From CAVSJR01 sp963728285 (GTDB lineage Bacteria > Actinomycetota > UBA4738 > HRBIN12), in NCBI GenBank assembly GCA_963728285.1, contig CAVSJR010000005.1, forward strand, positions 1-64,000: a stretch of DNA of 64,000 nucleotides, written 5' to 3'. The notes beneath the pieces are model-generated. The model had not been told where the DNA came from and ran no database searches. It saw only the letters and a program-made list of their open reading frames with translations. Every line of letters starts with the position of its first letter. Positions within the stretch are counted from its first letter, which is position 1. Positions 35,840-45,113 of this stretch are shown here, one piece after another. The position numbers and the translations under genes were made by a program.

Positions 35840-37792
35840 GTGACGGCGCCCTCTCGCGTCCTCACCGGTCCGGCCAAGATCTGGCTGTTCACGTCGTTGC
35901 TCGCGGGGCTCGCCGCCGTGCTGTTCCTCGGCCTCCACGGCGGCGGGCCGCCGCTCGCGGTCTCGCTCGTGGTCCCGTGGTGGGTCGTGGCGGGGGCGTT
36001 CTGCCTGGCCGAGATCGCCGTCGTGCACGTCGAGATCCGCCGCGAGTCGTATTCGTTCTCGCTGAGCGAGGTCCCGCTCGTCGTGGGGCTCTTCTTCCTC
36101 GAGCCCCAGCAGCTGATCCTCGCGCAGGTCCTTGGCTCCGCGGCGGCGCTGATCCTGCATCGCCGGCAGTCGCCGCTCAAGGTGGCCTTCAACCTGAGCC
36201 ACCTGGCCCTCGAGGCGGCCGTCGCCTGCATCGTCTTCGGGGCGATCGCCGGGAGCCCGAACCCGGAGGCCGCGGCGTCGTGGCTGGGCGCCCTGGCGGC
36301 CACCTCGGCGACGGCGCTCATCGCGGACGTCTCCGTGTTCATCGCCATCTCGCTCGCGGAGAACCGCGTCGACGTCCGCTCGCTGTTCGACGGGTTCGCC
36401 TTCAGCCGCGCGATGCAGCTCACGAACACCAGCCTGGGGCTGCTCACCGTGCAGCTGTTGTGGATCGCGCCGGGCGGGGCGGCGCTGCTCGTGGTGCCGA
36501 TGGCCGCCGTGGTGCTCGCCTACCGAGCCTATAACCGGCAGCGCAAGCGGCATCAGGCGCTCCAGTTCCTCCACGACACGACGCGGCTGCTGCAGGAGGC
36601 GACCGAGCTCGATCCCGCGGCGCACGTGGTGCTGTCGCAGGCGCGCGCCATGTTCCGCGCCGACCTCGCCGAGATCGTGTACTTCGCGGCCGGCCCGGAG
36701 GAGCCGGCGCTCCGGTGGCAGGTCGGTCCCGGCGATGCGGTCGAGAGCCGGGTCGAGGCCACGCTGCAGCCGACCGAGGGCGTCTGGGCGCGGGTCGCCG
36801 CGGAGGAGCAGCCGTTGCTCTTCCAGCGGCCGATCACGAACGAGCGGCTCGCCCGGCACTTCGGCGAGCGCGGCATCCGCGACGCGATGGTCGCGCCGTT
36901 GAAGGGCGACGCCGGCACCGGCGTCGTCGGCCTGATGCTCGTGGGCAATCGGATGAGCGACATCGCGACGTTCGACCAGGAGGATCTGGAGCTGTTCACG
37001 ACCCTGGCGCATCACGCGGACGCCGCGCTGCAGAACGCCAGGCTCCTGTCGCGACTCCGGGAGTCCCTGGATGAGCTGCAGGAGATGAACCGGCTGAAGG
37101 ACGATTTCGTCGGCGTGGTCTCACACGAGCTGAGGACGCCGCTCACGGTCATCGCGGGCGCCGTGAAGACCGTGCGACGCGCGAAGGTCGAGCTCCCTCA
37201 TGGGGAGCGGGACGCCCTGCTGGAGTCGGCGGAGCGCGCGTCCGACCGCATGCGCGATCTCGTCGAGCAGCTTCTCGCGGCCGCCAGGCTCGAGCAGGCC
37301 ACCACGGAGAGACGGCGAACGGTCTCCTCGACCGCCGAGATCGTGCGCGGCGTCGAGGTGGATCCCCGCCTGGGCACCGGCCGCATCCGGTTCGACGTCC
37401 CCGAGGACCTGCCGCCCATCGAGGGCGACGACGCGGTCGTCCACCGCATCCTCGGCAACCTGGTCGACAACGCGCTGAAGTACTCGGCCGCCGACCGCCC
37501 CGTCACGATCGAGGCGCGCCTCGAGGACGACGAGGTGATCGTCTCGGTTCGCGACCGGGGCCCGGGCATCTCATCCGAGGCTCGGGACTCCATCTTCGAT
37601 CGCTTCTATCAGGGCGACTCGTCGACCACGCGCCGTGTGGGCGGCGTCGGGCTCGGCCTGTACATCTGCCGCCGGTTCGCGGAGGAGATCGACGCCCGGC
37701 TGTGGCTCGAGAGCTCCGACGAGCACGGGTCCGTCTTCAGCCTCGCGTTGAAGACGAAGCGCATCGAGTCGCCCGTCGTGACCGTCAGCTGA
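35840..37792 (+). CDS. Membrane sensor histidine kinase, GAF plus HisKA
   Basis: An intact 650-residue kinase starting at GTG 35840, 4 nt after the protease stop. The N terminus has six or more hydrophobic helices (IWLFTSLLAGLAAVLFLGL, AVSLVVPWWVVAGAFCLAEI, LGALAATSATALIADVSVFI, LLVVPMAAVVLAYRAYN). A GAF domain follows (about 260-400, with VGLMLVGNRMSD). The HisKA domain has His429 in VGVVSHELRTPLTVIAGAVK, and the HATPase has LVDNALKYS, RDRGPGIS and VGLGLYICRRFAEE. It differs in class from the two HisKA_3 kinases upstream. No regulator is adjacent; the orphan receiver at 31 kb is the nearest candidate. Confidence 0.9.
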   Translation: MTAPSRVLTGPAKIWLFTSLLAGLAAVLFLGLHGGGPPLAVSLVVPWWVVAGAFCLAEIAVVHVEIRRESYSFSLSEVPLVVGLFFLEPQQLILAQVLGSAAALILHRRQSPLKVAFNLSHLALEAAVACIVFGAIAGSPNPEAAASWLGALAATSATALIADVSVFIAISLAENRVDVRSLFDGFAFSRAMQLTNTSLGLLTVQLLWIAPGGAALLVVPMAAVVLAYRAYNRQRKRHQALQFLHDTTRLLQEATELDPAAHVVLSQARAMFRADLAEIVYFAAGPEEPALRWQVGPGDAVESRVEATLQPTEGVWARVAAEEQPLLFQRPITNERLARHFGERGIRDAMVAPLKGDAGTGVVGLMLVGNRMSDIATFDQEDLELFTTLAHHADAALQNARLLSRLRESLDELQEMNRLKDDFVGVVSHELRTPLTVIAGAVKTVRRAKVELPHGERDALLESAERASDRMRDLVEQLLAAARLEQATTERRRTVSSTAEIVRGVEVDPRLGTGRIRFDVPEDLPPIEGDDAVVHRILGNLVDNALKYSAADRPVTIEARLEDDEVIVSVRDRGPGISSEARDSIFDRFYQGDSSTTRRVGGVGLGLYICRRFAEEIDARLWLESSDEHGSVFSLALKTKRIESPVVTVS

Positions 37793-37967
37793 CGCCGGAG
37801 GATCACGCTCCTCCGTCGTGTCGGGCCCGGTTCCCCTTGTGTTTCTCCGTGCCCCTGTCCTAGGGTCGGAAGGCATGGCGTGCCCCCACAACCCCCGTTC
37901 GCCTCCTTCGGTCGCCGCAACGTCTCTGACTCGATGATCTCGACGCCCGTGATCGAAAGGGGAAGCC

Positions 37968-38440
37968 ATGAGAACCAAGCTTGCGGCGATCGGAGCGACG
38001 CTCCTGCTCGGCGCGATGGTCGTCGGAACGACGCTCACCGTGGCCTCGGCGGGGGGGAACGAGGTGGAGCTCCGCTTCCGCGCCAAGACGACGGAGCAGA
38101 CGTTCCTCGATCTCGGCGAGAAGGGAGACAGCCTCGGCGATCAGTTCATCTTCCACGACGTCCTCCGCCAGGCAGGGGAGCGAGTCGGCCACGACGGGGG
38201 AGTCTGCACCGTCACGAGCGTGGAGGGCCCGGCCGGCGAGGCGCAGTGCGTGGTCACGGCGTACCTCTCCGAGGGCCAGATCACGATTCAGGGACTCATC
38301 GTGGAGACCGGGGAGACGCCCGGCGGTTCACGCTCGCCGTCACGGGCGGAACCGGCCAGTATGAGGGCGCGTCCGGAGAGGTCCACGTCATCGAGAAGTC
38401 CGAGACGCAGGCCAGGATCATCGTTCACCTCGCTGCCTGA
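37968..38440 (+). CDS. Secreted AOC/dirigent-barrel-like protein (one frame break)
   Basis: The product (about 155 residues) begins MRTKLAAIGATLLLGAMVVG with signal sequence ending TVASAGG. The mature domain reads FRAKTTEQTFLDLGEKGDSL, GDQFIFHDVLRQAGERVGHD, GGVCTVTSVEGPAGEAQCVV and TAYLSEGQITIQGLIV, then in another frame (change near 38330) FTLAVTGGTGQYEGASGEVH. The TGGTGxYxGAxG ending is typical of the allene-oxide-cyclase-like/dirigent beta barrels found in secreted actinobacterial proteins. Two Cys may pair. Transcription is ended by the hairpin just downstream. Confidence 0.75.
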
Positions 38441-38462
38441 GTGATCGCGCCGGGACAAAGAA

Positions 38463-38498
38463 AAATGGGGGAGCGGCCGAGAGGCCGTTCCCCCATTT
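38463..38498 (+). terminator. Intrinsic terminator
   Basis: A 16-pair stem (38463-38478, AAATGGGGGAGCGGCC, against 38483-38498, one G-T pair) closed by a GAGA tetraloop, 23 bases after the barrel-protein stop. The 3' arm ends in ATTT and is followed by CTCGTT. Confidence 0.82.
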
Positions 38499-38647
38499 CT
38501 CGTTGTGTGAGATTCGCGTGATGCCGTTGACCCGGCATCCGCTCCGTGGCTTCAGGATGCGGTCGACCTGATGCCCCGCGGGGTTGACGCCGGCGCGGGC
38601 GTTGTGATGTTGGTGGGAAGCTACGAGTTCATCGGAGGAGGGGGACT

Positions 38648-39834
38648 ATGGACGGTGACGGTCTGATCACACGACGTTCGATGCTTCTCGGCGCGGCCGG
38701 GCTCGTCGGCGCCGCGATCGCCTCGGATCTGGCCGGAGCGACGGCTCTCGGCTGCCGATGTATCGCCCCTCGGCGCCGCTCGCGTGCCGTTGTGGCGGAT
38801 CGCTCGCCGTCGGGGCCTCACATTCGGCTCGTCGACCGCGACCTGGCAGCTGGAGGATGCGGAGTACCGGGCGCTCTTCGCCGCCGAGGCGGGCATCCTC
38901 TTCACCGAGGATGACCTCCTCTGGTACAGGCTGCGCCCGACGCCGGAGTCCGAGCTCGACTTCACGTACGGCGACCGGATCGTCGCGTTCGCCGAACGTC
39001 ATGGGATGCAGGTATTCGGAGCCCATCTGGTCTGGGATCAGGGCTTCGGCGAGGGGTGGACGGATGACGATCTGTGGGGGTTGGACGAGCCTGATGCTCG
39101 TGAGCTCCTCTTCGGCACGGTGAGGCAAACCGTCGGCCGCTATCGCGGGCGGGTGGGAGCGTGGAGCGTCGTCAACGAGGCGATCAGTCCCGAGGGCGTC
39201 CGGGGGCTGCGCACGGACGTCCCGTGGTACGAGACGATCGGGCCGTCCTACGTCGCCGAGTCATTTCGGATCGCGCACGCCGTCGATCCGCGGGCGGTGC
39301 TCGTGCTCAACGACTTCGGCTACGAGACGATCAACCGGTACGGGGATCGACCCTGCCGACAAACAGCGTGCGACGCTGCAGGTGCTCGATCGGTTGCTCG
39401 GTGCGGGCGTTCCCGTCCACGCGCTCGGGGTGCAGGCGCACCTGCTCGCGAGGGACTTCGCGGAGCGGTTCGACGCCTACGCGTATCGGCAATTCCTGTC
39501 CGAGGTGGCGAATCGCGGGCTGAAGATCCTGATCACCGAGCTGGATGTGCTCGACAGCGGCTTGCCCCCCGGCCCCAGGATCCGCGACCGCATGGTCGCC
39601 GACGTCTACCGGCGATACCTCGAGGCCGCGCTCGCCGAGCCGGCGGTGAGCACCGTCATGACCTTCGGCCTCTCCGACCGCTACACGTGGCTCGAGGAGG
39701 ATTACCCGCGAAGGGACGGCGCGCACCGGCGGCCCCTGCCGTTCGATCGGGGACTGCAGCCCAAGCCCGCGTACCACGCCCTGGCCGACCGCCTGCGGCA
39801 TGCCGAACCGCGGGGCCGCTCTACAGGCGAGTGA
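38648..39834 (+). CDS. GH10 endo-beta-1,4-xylanase-like enzyme with Tat signal (frame broken)
   Basis: ATG 38648 follows GGAGGAGG. The N terminus has a twin-arginine signal (ITRRSMLLGAAGLVGAAIAS). The TIM-barrel part shows a GH10 start (RGLTFGSSTATWQLEDAEYR), FAERHGMQVFGAHLVWDQ, the acid/base Glu in VGAWSVVNEAISPEG, VLVLNDFGYETIN, VHALGVQAHLL and the nucleophile Glu in LKILITELDVLD. Frames change near 38745 and 39350. The TLVWxxQ box is altered (HLVWDQ). Total near 385 residues, normal for the family. It would cleave xylan-like or related glycans outside the cell. It converges with the nucleotide-sugar dehydrogenase gene, overlapping by 14 bases. Confidence 0.85.
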
Positions 39835-41144
39835 CGTTCGGCTCGTCGAACCCGGCCGTGACGCCGCGCGTGTCGAACACCAGCGGGGCCGTCCGTGCGA
39901 GGCGACGGATATCGATCCCGGGATGGGCGGTGAGGATCAGCACGCAGTCCTGATCCGCGACCGTGTCGTCCTCGAGGGGCCGGGAGTGCAGCGTCCGCTC
40001 GCCGAGGCGGATCTCGTCGACGAACGGGTCGTGGTAGCCGATCCGCGCTCCCTTGTCCTCCAGTCGCTCCATGACCGCGAGTGAGGGCGACTGCCGCCGG
40101 TCGTCGACGCCGGGCTTGTAGGCGACCCCCACGGCGAGGATCCGGGCACCCGCGGATCGGCTTGCCGGCGTCGTTGAGCGCCTCGCCGACCCGGGACACG
40201 ACGTAGTCGGGCATCCGGTTGTTGACCTCGTTCGCGTGCTCGATGAACCCGATGCGGTAGCCGAGCTGCTGGCCGGCGCGCCACGACAGGTAGCTGGGGT
40301 CGATGGAGATGCAGTGCCCGCCGACGCCGGGGCCCGGCCAGAACGGCATGTAGCCGAACGGCTTCGTGCTCGCGGCCTCGAGCGCCTCCCAGATGTCCAC
40401 GCCGAGCTCCCGGGCCAGGATCGCGAGCTCGTTGACGAGGGCGATGTTGACCTGGCGGAACGTGTTCTCCACGAGCTTGGCCATCTCGGCCTCGCGCGGC
40501 GTGGAGGTGGCCACGACCTCGCGGACGAACATGGAGTAGAAGGACGTGGCGAGCTCGCGGCATCGATCCGTCACACCGGAGACGATCTTCGGGGTGTTCT
40601 CCAGCCGGTGAACCTGCTGCCCCGGATCGATGCGCTCGGGCGAGTACGCCAGGCAGAAGTCGACGCCGAGCTGAAGGCCGGACTTCTCGAGGATCGGGCG
40701 GATCTCCTCCTCGGTGGTCCCGGGATAGGTCGTCGACTCCAGGATGACGAGCCGTCCGGGGAGGAGCTGCTCGCTGATCCTCTCGGCGGCCTCCCGCACC
40801 ATCGACAGGTCGGGCGCGTTGTCGGCGAGCGGCGTCGGGACGCAGATCGAGACGATGTCGGCGCGCCGCAGGATCGCGGGATCGGCCGACAGCTCGACGT
40901 CATCGAGGCCCGCGACCTCGGAGTCCGAGACGTCGACGATGTAGGAGCGGCCGTCGCGAAGCGCGTCGATCTTCCCCGGGTCGGTGTCGAACCCGATCAC
41001 GGGAAAGCCGGCGTGCGATAGCCCGACCGCGAGCGGAAGTCCCACGTAGCCGAGCCCGACGACGGCGACGACCGCCTCCTTGCCTCGGATGCGAGCCGCA
41101 AGGGCCTCGAGCGGGTCCACCTCTGTGCGTTCCTGCACGCTCAT
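39821..41144 (-). CDS. Nucleotide-sugar (UDP-sugar) 6-dehydrogenase (one frame break)
   Basis: This enzyme oxidises a UDP-hexose(amine) at C6 twice to the uronate, using NAD. Seen: Rossmann motif VAVVGLGYVGLPLAVGLSHA, ADIVSICVPTPL, VILESTTYPGTTEEEI, YSPERIDPGQ, KLVENTFRQVNIALVNELAI and the catalytic Cys in GPGVGGHCISIDPSYL. The C-terminal domain follows a frame change near 40155 (AVGVAYKPGVDDRRQSPSLA, then DPFVDEI). About 440 residues, closest in form to WbpA/TviB/WecC-type dehydrogenases. It is divergent from an epimerase gene, together giving a C4-epimerised uronic acid donor as a plausible product. Confidence 0.88.
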
Positions 41145-41348
41145 TCGCTTCGTCCCCCCGACACGAGCTCGAGCTCTCGTGGCTAACCTACCGGCTGATT
41201 GACGCGCCTCGAAGCGCTTTCCCCTCATTTGCGCCCGCCGCCCCGAGAATCCCCTGATCGAACGACGGTCGGCGAGGGGATGCGACGCAGATTCTCTCCG
41301 GCACACCCCGGTCATCGCCGCCGGAGGGGATTCCGCTAGCATCTCGCC
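41145..41348. other. Divergent promoter region
   Basis: A 204-base gap between the dehydrogenase (minus) and the epimerase (plus). It must carry both promoters. No hairpin or clear operator is visible. Confidence 0.4.
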
Positions 41349-42281
41349 GTGCGTGCCCTCGTGACCGGCGGTGCCGGGTTCATCGGCTCCCGCCTCTGCG
41401 CCCGGCTCGTGGCCGACGGCCACGAGGTCAGGGCCTTCGACGACCTGTCGGACGGATCGCTCGACAATCTCGCGGACGCTCCCGAGGTCGAGTTCGTGGA
41501 CGGCGATCTCCGCAGCCCGGATGCGGTTCGCGCGGCGGCCGAGGGCGCCCAGGCGATCTTCCATCAGGGCGCGAAGCGATCCGTGCCGCGGTCGATCCTC
41601 GAGCCGGGGCTCACGACGGAGGTGAACGTCGGCGGCACGCTGAACGTGCTGCTGGCGGCCCGGGAGGTCGGGGCGCTCGTCGTCGCCGCGTCGTCGTCGT
41701 CGGTGTACGGCGACCAAGATCGGTTTCCGCAGGAGGAGTCGATGTCGCCGCGCCCGAAATCGCCCTACGCCGCGAGCAAGGCCGCGGGGGAGGCCTACTG
41801 CCTCGCCGTCTGGACGTCGATGGGCGTGCCGGCCATCTCGCTTCGCTACTTCAACGTCTACGGCCCCGGGCAGGATCCGAACAGCGAGTACGCGGCCGTC
41901 GTTCCCCGCTTCATCACCGCGTGCCTCGACGGGACGAGGCCGGTGATCCACGGCGACGGCGAGCAGGCGCGCGACTTCACGTTCGTGGACGACATCGTCG
42001 AGGCGAACGTGAGGTCGGCCCAGGCGGGCGAGGAAGCATTCGGCGGGGCGTTCAACATCGGCGGGGGCGGGGTGCCGACCTCGATCAACGAGCTCCTCGG
42101 GATGGTCGCCGAGCTCGCCGGGACCTCCCCCGATCCGATTCACGAGCCGTCTCGCGACGGCGACGTCCGCATGACCTACGCCGACGTATCGAGGGCGCGC
42201 GCCGCCCTCGGCTACGAGCCGAGGGTCCCGATTCGCGAGGGCCTTCGGCGGACCATGGCGGCGTTCCGCGGGGCCGCGTAA
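41349..42281 (+). CDS. NAD-dependent sugar epimerase/dehydratase
   Basis: An intact 310-residue extended SDR starting at GTG 41349. NAD loop VTGGAGFIGSRLCARLVADG; GDLRSPD; FHQGAKRSVPRS (the AxxxSVPRS element of WbpP/Gne-like UDP-GlcNAc 4-epimerases); catalytic Ser in VVAASSSSVYGD and Tyr-Lys in KSPYAASKAAGEAY; SLRYFNVYGPGQDPNSEYAA; FTFVDDIVEAN. These features favour a UDP-N-acetylglucosamine/glucuronate C4 epimerase. The divergent dehydrogenase makes a uronic-acid donor path likely. Confidence 0.88.
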   Translation: MRALVTGGAGFIGSRLCARLVADGHEVRAFDDLSDGSLDNLADAPEVEFVDGDLRSPDAVRAAAEGAQAIFHQGAKRSVPRSILEPGLTTEVNVGGTLNVLLAAREVGALVVAASSSSVYGDQDRFPQEESMSPRPKSPYAASKAAGEAYCLAVWTSMGVPAISLRYFNVYGPGQDPNSEYAAVVPRFITACLDGTRPVIHGDGEQARDFTFVDDIVEANVRSAQAGEEAFGGAFNIGGGGVPTSINELLGMVAELAGTSPDPIHEPSRDGDVRMTYADVSRARAALGYEPRVPIREGLRRTMAAFRGAA

Positions 42282-42286
42282 GTCGT

Positions 42287-43557
42287 CTACGGGAGATGAT
42301 CGTGGGCGACTCCCCCTCGACGACGATCGTGGGGGAGCCTCGCTCCGCGACCGACCCCGGGGCTTCGCCGGAGGTCTCCCAGCTCACGAACTCGTGCAGC
42401 CGGCGCACCGCATCGGCCACGAGGACGACCTGTTCCTCGGCCAGATCGGCCCACATCGGCAGCGTCAGGACCCGCGCCGCCGCGGCGTTCGTCGCGTGCA
42501 GGGCGCCGTTTCGTCCGGCGAGGTGGCGGTACGCGCGCATCTCGTGCACCGGCGGACTGTAGTAGCGGCGCGTCTCGACGCCCTCCGCCGCCAACGCCGT
42601 GGCGAGCCAGGCTGCGTCGCGACCGAACGACGCGGGGTCGACGAGCATCGAGAAGTCCTTGTAGGTGCTTCGGTCCGCGCCCCGCACCTGGGGGAACTCC
42701 AGGCCGTCGATCGACGAGAGGACGTCCCGATAGAGGCTCGCGAGCTCGTTTCGCCGTTCGATCCGCGCCTCGACCTCGTCCAGGGAGCGGAGGGCCAGCG
42801 CGGCGTGCACCTCGGACATCCGCGCGTTCAGGCCCACGAACCGGCAGTCGTAGTCGCCGGGGTCCCCGTAGTTCCTGCCGATGCGGCATCGCTCGGCGAG
42901 GACGTCGTCGTTCGTCGCGATGATGCCTCCCTCGCCGGCGACGAGCACCTTGGTCGGGGACAGGCTGAACACCTCCGCGTCGCCGAACCCGCCCACGTGC
43001 ACGCCGTCGCGCTGGGAGCCGAACGCGTGGGCCGCGTCGAAGAACAGCCTGACGCCGTTGCTCGCGGCGACGTCGGCGAGTCCCTCCACGTCGCACGGGG
43101 TCCCGTACGTGTGGGTCGCGAGGATCGCCGAGGTCCTCACGCCGATCGTCCGCGCGGCCGCGTCCGGCGAGAGGGTGTGCGTCGCCTCATCGATGTCGGC
43201 GAACGTCGGCTGCAGGCCGTTCCACGCCACGGCATGCGCGGTGGCCGCGAACGTGAAGGAGGGAACCACGACGCCCCCCGACAACCCCGATGCGCGAAGG
43301 GTGAGCATGAGGCCGGACGTGCACGAGGACACGGCGACACAGTGGCGCACGCCGAGATACTCGGCCGCCCGATCCTCCAGCTCCCGCACGTGAGGCCCGT
43401 TGGTGAGCTGGCCGCTCGCGAGGATCCGCTCCACGTCCCGCAGTACTTCCGCGCTCGGCGGAAGGCCGGGCCTGGCGAAGGCCAGGCCGTCGGGGAACGC
43501 CGGCCGTCCACCCTGGATGGCGGGGGGCGATCCGGAGGTGGGGTAGGTCAGGGCCAT
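42287..43557 (-). CDS. DegT/DnrJ/EryC1-family sugar aminotransferase
   Basis: Start ATG 43557. PLP enzyme with ELEDRAAEYLGVRHCVAVSS, CTSGLMLTLRASGLSGGVVV, PSFTFAATAHAVAWNG, FFDAAHAFGS (PLP-binding Asp) and the Schiff-base Lys in EVFSLSPTKVLVAGEGGI, then RNYGDPGDYDCRFVGLNARM. The domain ends near 42400 (RLHEFVSWETSGE); beyond this the open frame runs antisense into the epimerase gene, so I place the stop near 42287, assuming a small frame error. The family member lies directly upstream of a formyltransferase gene, the same pairing as at 4.8-6.8 kb. Confidence 0.82.
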
Positions 43558-43619
43558 GCCATTACTCCTTACTGATCGAGGGACTGGTGGTGAGGGCAAC
43601 GCGGATGCGCCCGATAGCG

Positions 43620-44427
43620 TCAGGCTCCCGGGGAGTCCGGCTCACGTTCCGGAACGATCCTCACCTGGACTCGGAGCCGCTCGCCGTTTCGGACGAGGAT
43701 CGCGGCCTCGTCGATCCGATCGGTCGTGAGCGCACGCAGGCGGTCGATCAGCTCGCCGGCGCTCGTCGCGCCGGTCGGCCTGGATCTCTCGCACGTCGGG
43801 GCGCAGGAGCTCGCTGCGTCGGTGAAACGTGCCCGAGCCGATGTCCTGCGGCCGGCGCGGCGGGGCGCCGGTCAGCAGCGATGGGAACGCCTCTCGGAAC
43901 ACGTCGAGCTCCAGGTGTTTGGCCCGCGCGTAGAGGCTGTCGGCCGTGTCGCCGGGCGCGACCTCGAGCTCCCGCTGATGGATCACGTCGCCGGCGTCGA
44001 GCTGCTCCGTGATGAAGTGCAGCGTCGCGCCGTACGGGGTCCCCTCGAGGATCGCCCACGACGGACAGTGCCAGCCCCGGTTGTGGGGCAGAAGCGCCGG
44101 ATGCAGGTTCAGCACGCCCACGCCCGCGGTGCGGAGCACCTCATCGGGGACGGGCCGAGGGAAGTGAACGCAGATGATGTAGTCGAGCTCGAGCTCGCCG
44201 AGGATGCGAAGGCCCTCCGGCCTGCAGAAGGCCTCGCCGACGAGCACCCGCGCGGGATCCAGATCGGCGCATCGCCGCCGAAGCTCGGCGCCGTGGCTGG
44301 CGCCCTCGGGAAGCAGGAGCGCCAGCGGCCGGTGCCCGCCATCGAGCATGAAGTCCAGCACGTCCACCGCGACGTCGCGATCCCCGGCGAAGGCGTAGCG
44401 CAGGCCGTCGCCGTTCCTCGCCGTCAC
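43620..44427 (-). CDS. Formyltransferase-family sugar-modifying enzyme (one frame break)
   Basis: GTG 44427 follows GGGGAGGAG. The N terminus (GLRYAFAGDRDVAVDVLDFM) is a Rossmann-like start; the catalytic Asn and His lie in GVLNLHPALLPHNRGWHCPS and the Asp in EQLDAGDVIHQRE. The C terminus, after a frame change near 43775, reads ELIDRLRALTTDRIDEAAIL. About 268 residues. It would N-formylate an amino sugar with N10-formyl-THF. It overlaps the sugar-transferase stop (GTGA) upstream, so it is coupled to the initiating transferase, and it is followed by the aminotransferase. Confidence 0.8.
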
Positions 44428-45082
44428 GTCTCCTCCCCGCGGTAGTAGTCCACCGTCGCCCGTCCCGGTTGGTTCACGCCCTCGCGCGTCAGCGCCTTCC
44501 ACGAGGACAGCGCGAGGAGCTTCATGTCGAGCGGCGCGGAGCGATGGTCGACGTACCAGACGTCGAGCGCGAACTTCTCCTTCCAGCTGAGGGCGTTCCG
44601 CCCTCGCGCGACGACGCGGCCCGGCCATCCCCGGACGAACCTCGTGCCGGCGCCACTGCTCGGCGGTGTAGAGCTTCCGGTAGGAGGGGAGCAGCGGCCG
44701 CGGACCGACGAGGCTCATGTCGCCGAGCAGCACGTTCACGAGCTCCGGCAGCTCGTCCAGCGCCACGGCGCGAAGGGCGCGCCCGACCCGGGTGAGGCGA
44801 TCGGCGTCGGGCAGGGGCCGGCCGTCGCGCGTCTTGCTCCTCGGTCATCGTCCGGAACTTGTAGAGCGTGAACGGCCTGCCGCCGATCCCGAGCCGCTCC
44901 TGCCGGAACAGGATCGGCGAGCCCATCGTCGCCCGGATCACGACGGCGATGACGAGGAGGAACGGCGATCCGAGCAGCAGCCCGCACGCGGAGACGAGCA
45001 CGTCGACCGCCCGCTTGAGCGCATCGCCCGTCCGCCGTTCGTCGCCCGCTCCCACGAAACGACCGTCGATATCCGATCCCAC
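44424..45082 (-). CDS. Initiating sugar-1-phosphate transferase (WcaJ/PglC-like, frame broken)
   Basis: This enzyme would place the first sugar phosphate on undecaprenyl phosphate. It starts MGSDIDGRFVGAGDERRTGD, with a basic KRAVDVLVSACGLLLGSPFL re-entrant/membrane segment and LVIAVVIRATMGSPILFRQE. Then come RLGIGGRPFTLYKFRTMTEE (the conserved KFRTM), LDELPELVNVLLGDMSLVGP (DELPQ-like and DMSLVGPRP) and the C-terminal KEKFALDVWYVDHRSAPLDM. Length near 215 residues matches the minimal PglC-like catalytic domain. Frames change near 44840 and 44655. It starts an operon order of transferase, formyltransferase, aminotransferase. Confidence 0.87.
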
Positions 45083-45113
45083 GTCCGTCCCCTTGCCGTT
45101 CGGTCGTTTCCCG

